Of a stretch of 27,964 nt of DNA, positions 13,497 through 22,848 are shown piece after piece. Position 1 is the stretch's first letter; the number at the start of each line of letters is the position of its first letter. The notes under the pieces are model-generated. The model was given only the letters and a program-made list of their open reading frames with translations. It did no database searches and was not told where the DNA came from. Source of the stretch: JABMMZ01 sp040403495 (GTDB lineage: Bacteria; Bacteroidota; Bacteroidia; NS11-12g; UBA955); NCBI GenBank assembly GCA_040403495.1, contig JBBAKM010000034.1, positions 1 to 27,964 on the forward strand. Direction: 5' to 3'. Position numbers and translations under genes: made by a program.

Positions 13497-16400
13497 TTAT
13501 TCGTCTAATTCAATGTCATTTCGCTTCAAGAAATTCTCCTTTTGACGCTCTGTTCCTAAGCGAATTACAAACTGTTCATCAGCCAATTTTTGGGAAGCCA
13601 CTTCAATAGCTGCTAATAATTCTGCATTGCTAGTAGCAAATAACATAGACCCTTTGCTGTATTCCATATAAACCCAATCGCCATTGTCTGTGATAAAGTA
13701 AAGATATATTTTGTCGCTACCTCTTCTTTTTTCTAGGGCGATAGTGGTCGTGTATTTTTTGTTAATGACTGTTCCATTCATCAAAGCCAAATGGATAGGT
13801 CCTGCAGCAATGAATTTTCTTCTAACTCTGTTGAAAGCAAAATCGATGTCGGTAAACAAGAATCCTGAGTTAAATGCTCCTTCAGGCGTAATAACCCCTG
13901 ACGACTCCAAAGAATTTGAAATTTTATTGGCTACTCTTTCATCCTGATTTAATTCGTGAATGGCTTTAATATTCTCCTCTGTGTTAGCTGCTGTTGTTGG
14001 AACCCCGGCACCTTCTGCTGACAATACTTTTAACATTGCCTTGTTTATCTCCGTTGGGAATGGAAAATCAATCAATGTCATTAGGTTGAATCGGTAGGTA
14101 CTGTCCCCTTTGGCTAGCACTGCATTCCCCGCAGACTCAAATCGAACTTTAGGCGCAACTACTCGGAAATCAAAAATCCCTTCTGCATAAACACTTTTGT
14201 CTTTTTCATTGAATTGCATATAATTCCCTTTCAGTGCATCATTTTGAAGCTTTTCTTTGTTCCCTACAAAGAAGGCATCTTTGGTTTTGTCATAAAACAA
14301 AATACCAGTATCTGACTGCAATTCAGGATCGCTGTATCTGCGTTTCAAATCCAACATAATAGGATAAACATGGTTGCTGTCATTGGCAAAATACAAACCA
14401 ACTGATAATTTTTTATTGTCCTTGTCTCGTGGATTGGTAATGTCTATGATTACATTTTGTGGATCAACAACGTTTCTATATCTCAACCACAGAGTTTCCA
14501 TGTAAGCAAAACTATGCATTGGTCGCACATAGCCGATAAATTCAATTGGTTTACGAATACTTAGCACCTCAAACAAACCTTTGAATGCTATTTTATCATC
14601 TAATCTGAAATTACTTTCATCTGAAATTTTACCGTAACCAACCAAATTTTTATCTGTATTTATTCTGATACTATCTAAGAACAACGGTTGTTCTTTTTTG
14701 TATTTGTCAATGTATCTGTAATAACCGGTTGCTGACAAAGAGTTACCTCCTAATATGGTTGTTCTACAATTTTTAATATCATGGAATTTGTCTGTTTTAT
14801 TGGCTTCAATTCTTGAACTGTCCAAACGGTCCATCATTGCTTTTTCTCTTACTATTGCTTTTCCTGCAAATGGATAAACACGACTATCGGCTACGTCTAT
14901 AAATGGAATTTTTTCCATATTAATGACATATTTAACCAAATCAAATTTGGCAAATGAGCATTCAAACTTTAAGCTATCTATTTGATTAGGAGGTAATCCA
15001 ACAAATATTGGCTTGATACCTGCCATCGCAATTCCTGGTTTTATTTCCATCATCTTCTTATTCATATCCCATTTGTAATCATTCATGTTACTAGAATATT
15101 GATTGTATGGAAAATGGGTGTAAGAACCGACAAAATTGGACAAGAATTTACCTTCACGTTTATCAAAGTCTAAATCCCCTTTTACATTGTTACTTTCAAA
15201 GGCAAACTTGCTTGGGTCGACCGCAAAAATTTTGATAGAAGAGTTCATTGCATTTGCTTTGTTTCTTCCAAAAACCATGTCCATACTAGTAAACATTGCT
15301 TCGTTCCATTTTAAATGACCATCGCCTCTTAAATCTTCAGGGGATAATGTCATTTTACCATCAAAAGCATACCTTGTTTTGAAAATTGAGAAATTACTAT
15401 CAATTCTAGTTTGAATCATTCTATCTTGTTTTGGGTACCATTGTGTTTGAATGTTAACTCCAGCTACTAATGGATATTTAGCACTTTCTGGCAAATCAAA
15501 ACTTGTACTTACTCCTGTTGTAGCATCGGGTAATAATAAGTATTCAGGTGATTTCGAAACAGAGGTTTGGTAAATCAAATCTCCATTTCCATAAAACCCT
15601 CTATTACTTAAATTAATGGTTAAATCTCCCGTTCCTTTACCTCCATACATTGGCAATTTTACTTTGTCAACAAATCCTAATGAATAGTCGGGTTGAATCC
15701 GTGCCGTATTGGGAATATCTGGAAAAATACCGTCTGAAATAAGTGTTCCCGCAAATCCAAAACCTGCAATGGTAAAATTGTCCAAACTATCGATAATAAA
15801 AGGGTCGACTTGAAATTTGAATCGGTCTGCTTTGTAGGCATGGTTGTGTGTTGATGCGCGGTCGTAATTAATTTCCGAACCTCTTTCTGCTATAAAAATA
15901 GGATATTCTGCATAATCTTTGAGCCCCGATTTATTATTGGGTTTATCTATTAAAATTCTACCATAGGTATTAGACAACACACTGTTTACTTTTCGCAATG
16001 CATTACTATTCATATCGGGATAATAAATAACCATGCTGTCCATGGTGGTATTATTGATTTGAAATTGGGAGTAATTAAAGAAAAAATCCTTTGAATAAAA
16101 GTCTATTCTGCCTGCACGCATCATTCCAGAAAATTGTGCATTTTTATTCTTTTTTATAACGACCAATTGTTCATTTGGCACTGCTACCACATTTTGAGAA
16201 TCGCTGAATGTAAATCTTCTTACACCTTCCAATTTCAGGTCGTGCGACAACATATTGTAGGTAATATTTGGGCGACCGGCAATAACGCTTTGAAAACGGA
16301 TTACATCGTAATCTTTGGTTCCTTGATTATTAGAAATCCAATTATAAAGTTTGTCTTTAACATAAATCGAATCATTGTCTTTGTTGTAATAAATAAAACC

Positions 16401-17870
16401 ATCATCGGCCAAATCCATCACCAATTGTGATAAATATTCTTTTTTTGAACCAATTCCACTGGCATATTGTTGCAGATTAAAACTTCTTAAGCGATTTTCA
16501 CGGCAATATTGAAACATTTTAATAAGGGGATTCATACCCAAAGCGCCTTGTTTTTTATCAAACAAAAATTTCTTAAAAAAGCTATTAGTTTCCACATAAG
16601 CTGCCTTGTCATTGGTCATCATATCAAAATCAATAAATGGTTGTTTTTGATCCCACAACACTTGATCAACCTCAATTTCAACGCCATGGTAATTGTCTGA
16701 AAAAGGCATACGCATTAAGCCGTCTGTACCGCGCGTTATGGTTACTTTCTTTTTAACAATATCATAAGAAAATTTAACATTTGGGTGGGTTATAAAACCG
16801 GTATCAACCACAATTGAGATAGCAGCATGTTGCGACATTACTTTATTTGTATCCAAACGAAATGTTTCTGAACGCACTGTCATCATTGGTTTACCTTTGT
16901 AAAGCAATTGAATACTTGATTCACCATCACCAAAGTTTTGACTGTTTATTTTGGCACCTTTCATTGAAAAACCGCCTAAATATTTAGCCTCAGTTCCAAC
17001 GATATCTTTGATTTCAATACTTGGTTCGTAAGCAACAAATTGTGGAAATGGAGATGTTTTTATCAAATCAATTGAATTACTTTGCGAGATGCGTTCGATT
17101 AATCTTCCTAAAAGTGGTTGTGATGAAATTTTAGGATAAACCATTTGAGCTGAATCAACAATGAAACCACCCGTATTCATGTCTATTTTGTGATCCTTAA
17201 ATGAAACATAAACTTCAGATTCTGACAAACCAACTCTTTCAAAATTAATTCTTCCTTGAGTTCCCTCCCAATTTTTTTTGTCGGGATAAAAAACACCTGA
17301 TGCATTAAATATTTTAACTTTATCTAAACCTGCCTCACAGATTAAATCTAAATTCTTGAATTGAATACTTACTTTGTTTTTTTCGAATCCAAATTCAAAC
17401 TGACTGCTGTTACTGTACCATCTTAACCCATTTGTTTGAACTAAAGTATTGTCTTTAAACAGTGTATTTGCTGTTTGAAGGAAAAATAAATAATCTTTTG
17501 GCTTTTTATCTAACAATGTTTTGGTGATTTCTTGCCATTGTTTCAAAATATTAGGACTGAATTTTTTTTGAGAAAAATAATCCAAATTCATCAGCATTAA
17601 CTCCAAATAAGGGTCACGTGCTAAGTTTTTATACATTATTTCATTTGAAATAGAGATAATAAATTTCTTTTGCTCTGGCGTATATTTTCCTGACTTCCAG
17701 TTTGTTGAAAACACATCTGTCATTTTTTGTATGTCAGTTTTTTTGGATTCTTTCATGAATTTAGAAAACTCTTCAATAAAAACCACGGGGTCTGTATTGA
17801 AACTTGTTTGAGCTTCTATCACTATAAATGATGACCAAAAGAGAGAAAGAAATATGAGACATCTAATCAT
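13497..17870 (-). CDS. very large exported protein of unknown function (1457 aa)
   Basis: I do not recognise this protein. It has a signal peptide (residues 1-20, MIRCLIFLSLFWSSFIVIEAQ) and no lipobox, no membrane helix after the signal, and no type IX sorting tail. Residues 25-140 look helical. From ~140 onward it is rich in beta strands with recurring Y/F-x-G, D-S-I and K-V-x-F patterns (SIQFKNLDLICEAGLDKVKIF, DLTINLSNRGFYGNGDL, LSATGYYRYIDKYKKE). A helical winged-helix-like stretch lies around 450-510 (KKEYLSQLVMDLADDGFIYY). The last ~150 residues hold RRKFIAAGPIHLALMNG and YLYFITDNGDWVYMEYSKG. It may be a periplasmic or outer-membrane assembly scaffold, but I infer this only from size and strand content. 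Its neighbours (plsY operon, map) do not suggest a function. Confidence 0.75.
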   Translation of the reverse strand: MIRCLIFLSLFWSSFIVIEAQTSFNTDPVVFIEEFSKFMKESKKTDIQKMTDVFSTNWKSGKYTPEQKKFIISISNEIMYKNLARDPYLELMLMNLDYFSQKKFSPNILKQWQEITKTLLDKKPKDYLFFLQTANTLFKDNTLVQTNGLRWYSNSSQFEFGFEKNKVSIQFKNLDLICEAGLDKVKIFNASGVFYPDKKNWEGTQGRINFERVGLSESEVYVSFKDHKIDMNTGGFIVDSAQMVYPKISSQPLLGRLIERISQSNSIDLIKTSPFPQFVAYEPSIEIKDIVGTEAKYLGGFSMKGAKINSQNFGDGESSIQLLYKGKPMMTVRSETFRLDTNKVMSQHAAISIVVDTGFITHPNVKFSYDIVKKKVTITRGTDGLMRMPFSDNYHGVEIEVDQVLWDQKQPFIDFDMMTNDKAAYVETNSFFKKFLFDKKQGALGMNPLIKMFQYCRENRLRSFNLQQYASGIGSKKEYLSQLVMDLADDGFIYYNKDNDSIYVKDKLYNWISNNQGTKDYDVIRFQSVIAGRPNITYNMLSHDLKLEGVRRFTFSDSQNVVAVPNEQLVVIKKNKNAQFSGMMRAGRIDFYSKDFFFNYSQFQINNTTMDSMVIYYPDMNSNALRKVNSVLSNTYGRILIDKPNNKSGLKDYAEYPIFIAERGSEINYDRASTHNHAYKADRFKFQVDPFIIDSLDNFTIAGFGFAGTLISDGIFPDIPNTARIQPDYSLGFVDKVKLPMYGGKGTGDLTINLSNRGFYGNGDLIYQTSVSKSPEYLLLPDATTGVSTSFDLPESAKYPLVAGVNIQTQWYPKQDRMIQTRIDSNFSIFKTRYAFDGKMTLSPEDLRGDGHLKWNEAMFTSMDMVFGRNKANAMNSSIKIFAVDPSKFAFESNNVKGDLDFDKREGKFLSNFVGSYTHFPYNQYSSNMNDYKWDMNKKMMEIKPGIAMAGIKPIFVGLPPNQIDSLKFECSFAKFDLVKYVINMEKIPFIDVADSRVYPFAGKAIVREKAMMDRLDSSRIEANKTDKFHDIKNCRTTILGGNSLSATGYYRYIDKYKKEQPLFLDSIRINTDKNLVGYGKISDESNFRLDDKIAFKGLFEVLSIRKPIEFIGYVRPMHSFAYMETLWLRYRNVVDPQNVIIDITNPRDKDNKKLSVGLYFANDSNHVYPIMLDLKRRYSDPELQSDTGILFYDKTKDAFFVGNKEKLQNDALKGNYMQFNEKDKSVYAEGIFDFRVVAPKVRFESAGNAVLAKGDSTYRFNLMTLIDFPFPTEINKAMLKVLSAEGAGVPTTAANTEENIKAIHELNQDERVANKISNSLESSGVITPEGAFNSGFLFTDIDFAFNRVRRKFIAAGPIHLALMNGTVINKKYTTTIALEKRRGSDKIYLYFITDNGDWVYMEYSKGSMLFATSNAELLAAIEVASQKLADEQFVIRLGTERQKENFLKRNDIELDE

Positions 17871-17904
17871 GTTGCTAAATTAACTTAGAATAATTAGATT
17901 TATT

Positions 17905-17935
17905 GCACAAGTTGTGCCAATATTATTTCGGCACA
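17905..17935. promoter_or_regulatory. nested dyads upstream of the 1457-aa gene
   Basis: GCACAAGTTGTGC (17905-17917) is a perfect dyad around one base. Its right part TGTGCC (17913-17918) also pairs with GGCACA at 17930-17935, giving two mutually exclusive hairpins. There is no T-run, so it is not a clear terminator for map. It lies 35-65 bp upstream of the large gene. Confidence 0.3.
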
Positions 17936-17952
17936 CAAAACAAGCAAAAAGC

Positions 17953-18717
17953 TTAGTAATCGCCGTTGATATCTGTTAAGGCTTCGAAACCATTTTTGGT
18001 AATTAAAATGGTGTGTTCGTATTGTGCAGAGAGTTTTCCATCAATGGTTCTCGCTGTCCAACCATCTTTACGATCGACTTTACACTTAGGTTTACCTGCA
18101 TTTATCATTGGTTCTATGGTAAACGTCATTCCTTCTCTTAGCAAAGGACCTGAGTTCTTTTTGGCCTTGTGTTCTACTTGTGGGTCCTCATGAAATTTGA
18201 GACCTACACCGTGTCCACAAAATTCGTAAACCACAGAATAACCGTGTTTTACAGCATGTTCATTGATTGCGTAACCAATATTTCCTAAATAATTTCCAGG
18301 GTAACACTCTTTCATTGCCAAATGCAAGCATTCATTGGTTACCTTCATTAGTTTTTTGGCGTAATCATTCACTTCCCCAACTTCATACATTCTACAAGTA
18401 TCTCCATAGTAACCGTTGACAATAGCAGTAACATCAATATTAACAATATCCCCAAATCTTAGGGCATACTCATTGGGAACTCCATGACAAACGACATCAT
18501 TGGGTGAAATACAGGTAGCATGTTTATACCCTTTGTAACCTTTGGTAGCGGCTACAGCACCATGTTTTTGCAAAAAATCATCGGCAAGTTTATCTAATTC
18601 AATGGTTTTAATTCCTGGTTTAATAAATTGTTCTAAGTATTTTAGCGTTTCTGCAGCTAAACGACTGCTTTTACGAATCCCCTCTATTTGTTCAGCTGAT
18701 TTAATGATAATGGCCAT
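17953..18717 (-). CDS. map: type I methionine aminopeptidase
   Basis: Removes the initiator methionine from nascent proteins; cytosolic dinuclear metalloenzyme. It has 254 residues. The five metal ligands are all in place: D95 and D106 (NIDVTAIVNGYYGDT), H169 (FCGHGVGLKFHE), E202 (TIEPMI) and E234 (QYEHTI). The conserved histidines H79 (CHGVP) and H176 are also present. I chose the ATG at 18717 rather than an upstream GTG at 18726, because the -7 box (18726-18733) covers that codon. It is monocistronic by context, lying 55 bp from the BtuF-like gene and having its own promoter box. Confidence 0.95.
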   Translation of the reverse strand: MAIIIKSAEQIEGIRKSSRLAAETLKYLEQFIKPGIKTIELDKLADDFLQKHGAVAATKGYKGYKHATCISPNDVVCHGVPNEYALRFGDIVNIDVTAIVNGYYGDTCRMYEVGEVNDYAKKLMKVTNECLHLAMKECYPGNYLGNIGYAINEHAVKHGYSVVYEFCGHGVGLKFHEDPQVEHKAKKNSGPLLREGMTFTIEPMINAGKPKCKVDRKDGWTARTIDGKLSAQYEHTILITKNGFEALTDINGDY

Positions 18718-18725
18718 AATTGCCA

Positions 18726-18733
18726 CAAAGATA
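18726..18733 (-). promoter_or_regulatory. -7 box of map
   Basis: On the minus strand TATCTTTG matches TAnnTTTG. Only eight bases separate it from the ATG at 18717, implying a very short leader. Confidence 0.45.
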
Positions 18734-18772
18734 AGTCTTCTTTTTAAGAATTGTGGCTTGACTTTTTGCTAT

Positions 18773-19552
18773 TTATACATTAAAATGTTCTTTGAAATAG
18801 GCCACAGAGTGCTTCATTCTGCTTCCATACCAACTGAACATTTCGCCATCTACTAAGCGAATATTTGCCGAAGGCAACACTTCTTGAAGTTGATCAATGT
18901 GCTTTTGTTTAAAGGGATATGGTTCTGAGGATAGTAGAATATTTTGAGGATTTAACTTCAACATTTCCTCAATACTTATTTCGGGGTATCTGGAATTTTG
19001 AACAACATTGGTAAAACCAATTTTTTCAATAATATTATTAATAAATGTGTTATGCCCAACAGTCATATAGGGGTCTTTCCAAATTAAGTACAGGCAAGTT
19101 CCTAATTTTTGAGGTGTTATAGTTGCAAATGAGTTTTGTATTTGTTCAACAATTTGATTGGCTTTGTCAGAAACATTGCATATTTCTCCAATTTGATTTA
19201 TCATAGAATAAGCCTCTTCCAATGTATAAATATCACTGAGCCAGACAGGATATTTGCTCGAGAGTTGTTCTACTATTTCAAGAGAATTTTCTTCTTTATT
19301 CCCTATGATTAAATCTGGTTTTAAATCGTCAATTACTTGATATTTAACTTTTTTGGTACCCCCAATTTTAGTACTATTCAAAAAATATTGTTGAGGATGA
19401 ATACAAAACACGGTTTGACCTACAATTTGGTCTTGCAAGCCCAAATCATAAAGCAATTCAGTTTGTGACGGTACTAACGAAATAATACGTTGAGGTGAAT
19501 GAGGTATCTCCACCATTCTGCCCATCATGTCAATCCATGCTTTTTTGAGCAT
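18773..19552 (-). CDS. BtuF-like helical-backbone metal/cobalamin-binding protein
   Basis: A 259-residue member of the periplasmic-binding family 2 fold (BtuF/FhuD type). Family features are RIISLVPSQTELLYDLGL, IGGTKKVKYQVIDDLKPDLIIG, GHNTFINNIIEKIGFTNV and the ISIEEMLKLNPQNILLSSEP segment. There is no signal peptide: the protein begins MLKKAWIDMMGR. It may therefore be cytosolic or non-classically anchored, unlike true BtuF. Related signal-less proteins exist in Bacteroidota and are often annotated as cobalamin-binding; the ligand here is unproven. It lies nine bases after hpd, so cotranscription is likely. No ABC permease or ATPase gene is adjacent. Confidence 0.82.
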   Translation of the reverse strand: MLKKAWIDMMGRMVEIPHSPQRIISLVPSQTELLYDLGLQDQIVGQTVFCIHPQQYFLNSTKIGGTKKVKYQVIDDLKPDLIIGNKEENSLEIVEQLSSKYPVWLSDIYTLEEAYSMINQIGEICNVSDKANQIVEQIQNSFATITPQKLGTCLYLIWKDPYMTVGHNTFINNIIEKIGFTNVVQNSRYPEISIEEMLKLNPQNILLSSEPYPFKQKHIDQLQEVLPSANIRLVDGEMFSWYGSRMKHSVAYFKEHFNV

Positions 19553-19561
19553 AATCCCTAA

Positions 19562-20665
19562 TTATAAATTACCGCGATTGGCTTGTTCTCTTTCTATTGC
19601 CTCGAACAAAGCTTTAAAATTACCTTTACCAAATGATTTGGCGCCTTTTCTTTGAATGATTTCATAGAACATAGTTGGTCGGTCTTCAACAGGTTTGGTA
19701 AACAATTGAAGCAAATAACCTTCGTCATCTCTGTCAACCAATATACCAAGTTCTTTTAATGGTTCAATGTCTTCTTCGATTGGACCAACACGATCCAATA
19801 AATCATCGTAATAACTTGTTGGCACTTGTAAAAAATCAACACCACGTGACATTAATTCTTTAACTGTTTTTACAATATCATTTGTTGCTATGGCAATATG
19901 TTGAGTTCCTTCACCTTCATAAAACTCCAAATATTCTTCAACTTGAGATTTTCTTTTTCCTTCAGCAGGTTCATTGATTGGGAACTTAACAAATCCATTT
20001 CCATTGCTCATTACTTTACTCATTAAAGCAGAGTATTCAGTGGAAATATCGTTGTCATCGAATGATAGAATATTTTTGAAACCCATTACATCTTCGTAAA
20101 ACTTAACCCATGGGTTCATTTGATTCCAACCTACGTTACCTACACAATGGTCAACATATAACAAACCCGTTTCAGTTGGATTGTAGGTACTTTCCCATTT
20201 TCTAAAACCGGGCATGAACACGCCGTTGTAATTTTTTCTCTCAATAAATAAATGAACAACCTCGCCATAAGTATGGATACCACTCATTTTCACTTCACCA
20301 TTTTCATCGCTAAGTGTTTTAGGTTCCATGTATGGCTTTCCACCTCTTTGGGTTGTTTGGTTGAAAGCATCATAAGCATCATCAACCATCAATGCAAGTG
20401 TTTTAACACCGTCTCCATGTTTTAAATGGTGCAATGCAATGGGAGAATCGGAATGCAATGGTGTAGTAAGCATTAATCTCATTTTGTTTTGGATTAACAC
20501 ATAACTAACTCTGTCTTTCACTCCTGTCTCAGGACCGGCATAAGCTAAACTTTGAAATCCAAAAGCTGTCTTATAAAAGTGGGCAGCTTGCTTGGCATTA
20601 CCAACATATAATTCTATATAATCGGTACCGTGTAATGGTAAAAAATCAACTTTATTGTCTGTCAT
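19562..20665 (-). CDS. hpd: 4-hydroxyphenylpyruvate dioxygenase
   Basis: Non-heme iron dioxygenase that converts 4-hydroxyphenylpyruvate to homogentisate in tyrosine catabolism; cytosolic. It has 367 residues, within the normal range. The protein is two vicinal-oxygen-chelate domains. The iron triad is H173 (LLYVDHCVGNV), H256 (EGTQHIAIAT) and E335 (FYEIIQRKG). The C-terminal GNFKALFEAIEREQANRGNL is the lid helix typical of bacterial HPPDs. It follows the foldase gene by 24 bases and is followed by the BtuF-like gene. The next pathway enzyme (hmgA) is not in the window. Confidence 0.96.
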   Translation of the reverse strand: MTDNKVDFLPLHGTDYIELYVGNAKQAAHFYKTAFGFQSLAYAGPETGVKDRVSYVLIQNKMRLMLTTPLHSDSPIALHHLKHGDGVKTLALMVDDAYDAFNQTTQRGGKPYMEPKTLSDENGEVKMSGIHTYGEVVHLFIERKNYNGVFMPGFRKWESTYNPTETGLLYVDHCVGNVGWNQMNPWVKFYEDVMGFKNILSFDDNDISTEYSALMSKVMSNGNGFVKFPINEPAEGKRKSQVEEYLEFYEGEGTQHIAIATNDIVKTVKELMSRGVDFLQVPTSYYDDLLDRVGPIEEDIEPLKELGILVDRDDEGYLLQLFTKPVEDRPTMFYEIIQRKGAKSFGKGNFKALFEAIEREQANRGNL

Positions 20666-20689
20666 AAAAATAGGAATTTAGATAAAATA

Positions 20690-22783
20690 TTAATAGTATT
20701 TGTAACGTTCGTCAACAACATTACCTGCTTTTTTCAGTGCTTCGAATGACAATGAATAAGCTTGTTGTTTTTTCTGCATGTATAAAATATCTTGTCTTGA
20801 TTTTAATGAAGTTGGTAATTCAGGTTTTTTAATTTCATCAACAAAAAACAAGTGAACTCCATTTTTGCTCACAATTGGTTTGCTTATTTTTTTAGGCGTT
20901 AATCCAAATACATAACCAACTAATGCCATATCATTACCAGTGAATTCTACAGCAGTTGCATTGAAATACAAATATTTAATTGGGTGAGTAATAGTATTTA
21001 GTTTACCAGCAATTTCATCTACAGTTTTTGAAGTTTTGATTGCATCATTCATTTGAGCTTTTAATTTCTCAGCTTTTTTCTCATCGATTACCAATCGGGT
21101 TAATTTTTCTTTAACCTCTTCGAAGTCAGCAGTACCTTCTTCTTTGATTTTTACTAAACGGGCAACAATGTAAAAATTGTCTGTAACAATAACATCTGAA
21201 TAATCTCCATTTTCACGTTTATCGTTGTAAGACCATCTCACCACCTCAGAAGTACCTGGAATACCTGTCATTGCTTTATCTGTAGCTTTAACATTATTGG
21301 CAACCCCTTTATTCAATTTGAATTTCTTTGTAATGACATCAAACTCGCCATCTTTACCCACAAGTTCGTTTCTTAAATCAGAAACCACTTGGTATAAGCT
21401 ATCTTGAGTAGAAGAAAGTGGTTCGATTTTTCTTTTTATTTGTGCTATTTTTATCAATTGGTTTGATTTTAGTTGATTTAACTTCACCAAGAACAATCCA
21501 TAAGGCGCTTGAACAACCGTTGCATCACCATAAGCCAAAGTTTTGAAGGCTTTATTAAATTCAACAGGTTGAGTTCCTTCTCTAAACCAACCCATGTCAG
21601 TAACGGTACCAATTTCACCTGTAAAGTTTTTCTCTTGTAAGAAAGCCATTGGGTTTGCAGAAGATTTAGACTCAACTGCTAATTTTTTAGCTTTTGCAAT
21701 TGCATCTAAAGTATCTTGCTTGGTTGTTCCTTTTACATATATCTCTGCTCTAAATGCAGACATGTAAAATACAGAATCCGCTTTCGTGTCTAAAACCTTA
21801 ATCAAACTATATACACCATTGGCGTATAATGGTCCAATAATGCTGTCTTTAGGCGCAGAGAATAATCTTGATTCGATTGATTTATCATACGAACCTCTTG
21901 ATTGAAAATTCGGATCGAATGGCTCTGAACTATTCATTGAAACAAACAATGAGTCATTATCTGTAGTTCTGAATGTTGGAATTAATGCTTCAACCTCTTG
22001 TTTGATTGCTAAAGTATCTTGCAAAGTCGGCAAAATACTTACCATTACATATTCTAAATCTCTACTTTCTTTTTGTTTGAAATCAGAAGCATGCTTTTTT
22101 AAGTATGATTTTAACTCATCATCTGTTACTTTAAAATCTTTGTCATCTAAATTTCCGAAATTTAATGTGATTGATTTCCCATTAGCTTCAGTAGAACTAG
22201 CAAAGAAATCATCTTCAGCATCCAAAGAAGTTGCATACATAGATTTACTAATTAGGGAAGTATATTTTCTAGACTTTGTCTCTAAAACGATTTGTTTTAC
22301 TATCATTTCAAATTGCTCCATTGATTTTGGGTCTTTGGCTGCTACTTGATTTCTAAAGTTGATAACATTAGAAGGATTAAAAACACCATCTTGACTGAAA
22401 TATTGTTTGATAGTTGGATGAGCATTGTCGGAATAAAGCAAAATAGAAGATTCTTCTAACGTTACATCTAAACCTAATTTGTTGTATTCTTTTTCTACAA
22501 TGTTGGATTGGATGAACTGACTCCATGCATACATAGAGGCTTGTTCTTTAGAATCATCGTTAATAGCCTGACCATTTGCTTCAAACTGAGCTAAAATTTC
22601 ACGGTATTTTGTTTCAAATTCCTGAACGGTAATTCCAGTTCCGTCAATTTCACCAACAGTGTCCGGTGATGTTGAAATATTGTTATTTCCTGAAAAGAAA
22701 TCTGTTAGTACAAAGATCAATAGGGAAACTAAGATTACAATCAAAACCCATTTAGAATTTCTTAATTTATTAATTACAGCCAT
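20690..22783 (-). CDS. PpiD/SurA-like periplasmic peptidyl-prolyl isomerase
   Basis: A membrane-anchored periplasmic foldase of 697 residues. One membrane helix sits at ~12-30 (WVLIVILVSLLIFVLTDFF), with the N-terminus inside. The SurA_N-like chaperone region follows (GEIDGTGITVQEFETKYREI ... ). A parvulin (rotamase) domain lies at ~387-437 with MGWFREGTQPVEFNKAF, YGD and APYGLFLVKL. An additional parvulin-like stretch is near 295-330 (IGPLYANGVYSLIKVLD). This is the Bacteroidota PpiD architecture. It should help fold exported and outer-membrane proteins, such as the barrel and T9SS cargo encoded nearby. It is probably the first gene of an operon with hpd and the BtuF-like gene. Confidence 0.9.
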   Translation of the reverse strand: MAVINKLRNSKWVLIVILVSLLIFVLTDFFSGNNNISTSPDTVGEIDGTGITVQEFETKYREILAQFEANGQAINDDSKEQASMYAWSQFIQSNIVEKEYNKLGLDVTLEESSILLYSDNAHPTIKQYFSQDGVFNPSNVINFRNQVAAKDPKSMEQFEMIVKQIVLETKSRKYTSLISKSMYATSLDAEDDFFASSTEANGKSITLNFGNLDDKDFKVTDDELKSYLKKHASDFKQKESRDLEYVMVSILPTLQDTLAIKQEVEALIPTFRTTDNDSLFVSMNSSEPFDPNFQSRGSYDKSIESRLFSAPKDSIIGPLYANGVYSLIKVLDTKADSVFYMSAFRAEIYVKGTTKQDTLDAIAKAKKLAVESKSSANPMAFLQEKNFTGEIGTVTDMGWFREGTQPVEFNKAFKTLAYGDATVVQAPYGLFLVKLNQLKSNQLIKIAQIKRKIEPLSSTQDSLYQVVSDLRNELVGKDGEFDVITKKFKLNKGVANNVKATDKAMTGIPGTSEVVRWSYNDKRENGDYSDVIVTDNFYIVARLVKIKEEGTADFEEVKEKLTRLVIDEKKAEKLKAQMNDAIKTSKTVDEIAGKLNTITHPIKYLYFNATAVEFTGNDMALVGYVFGLTPKKISKPIVSKNGVHLFFVDEIKKPELPTSLKSRQDILYMQKKQQAYSLSFEALKKAGNVVDERYKYY

Positions 22784-22848
22784 ATTTTTTAAAAGATTCG
22801 CAAAATAATACTTTTAAACGCTAAAAATCAAATCAAATGATTAAAAAA

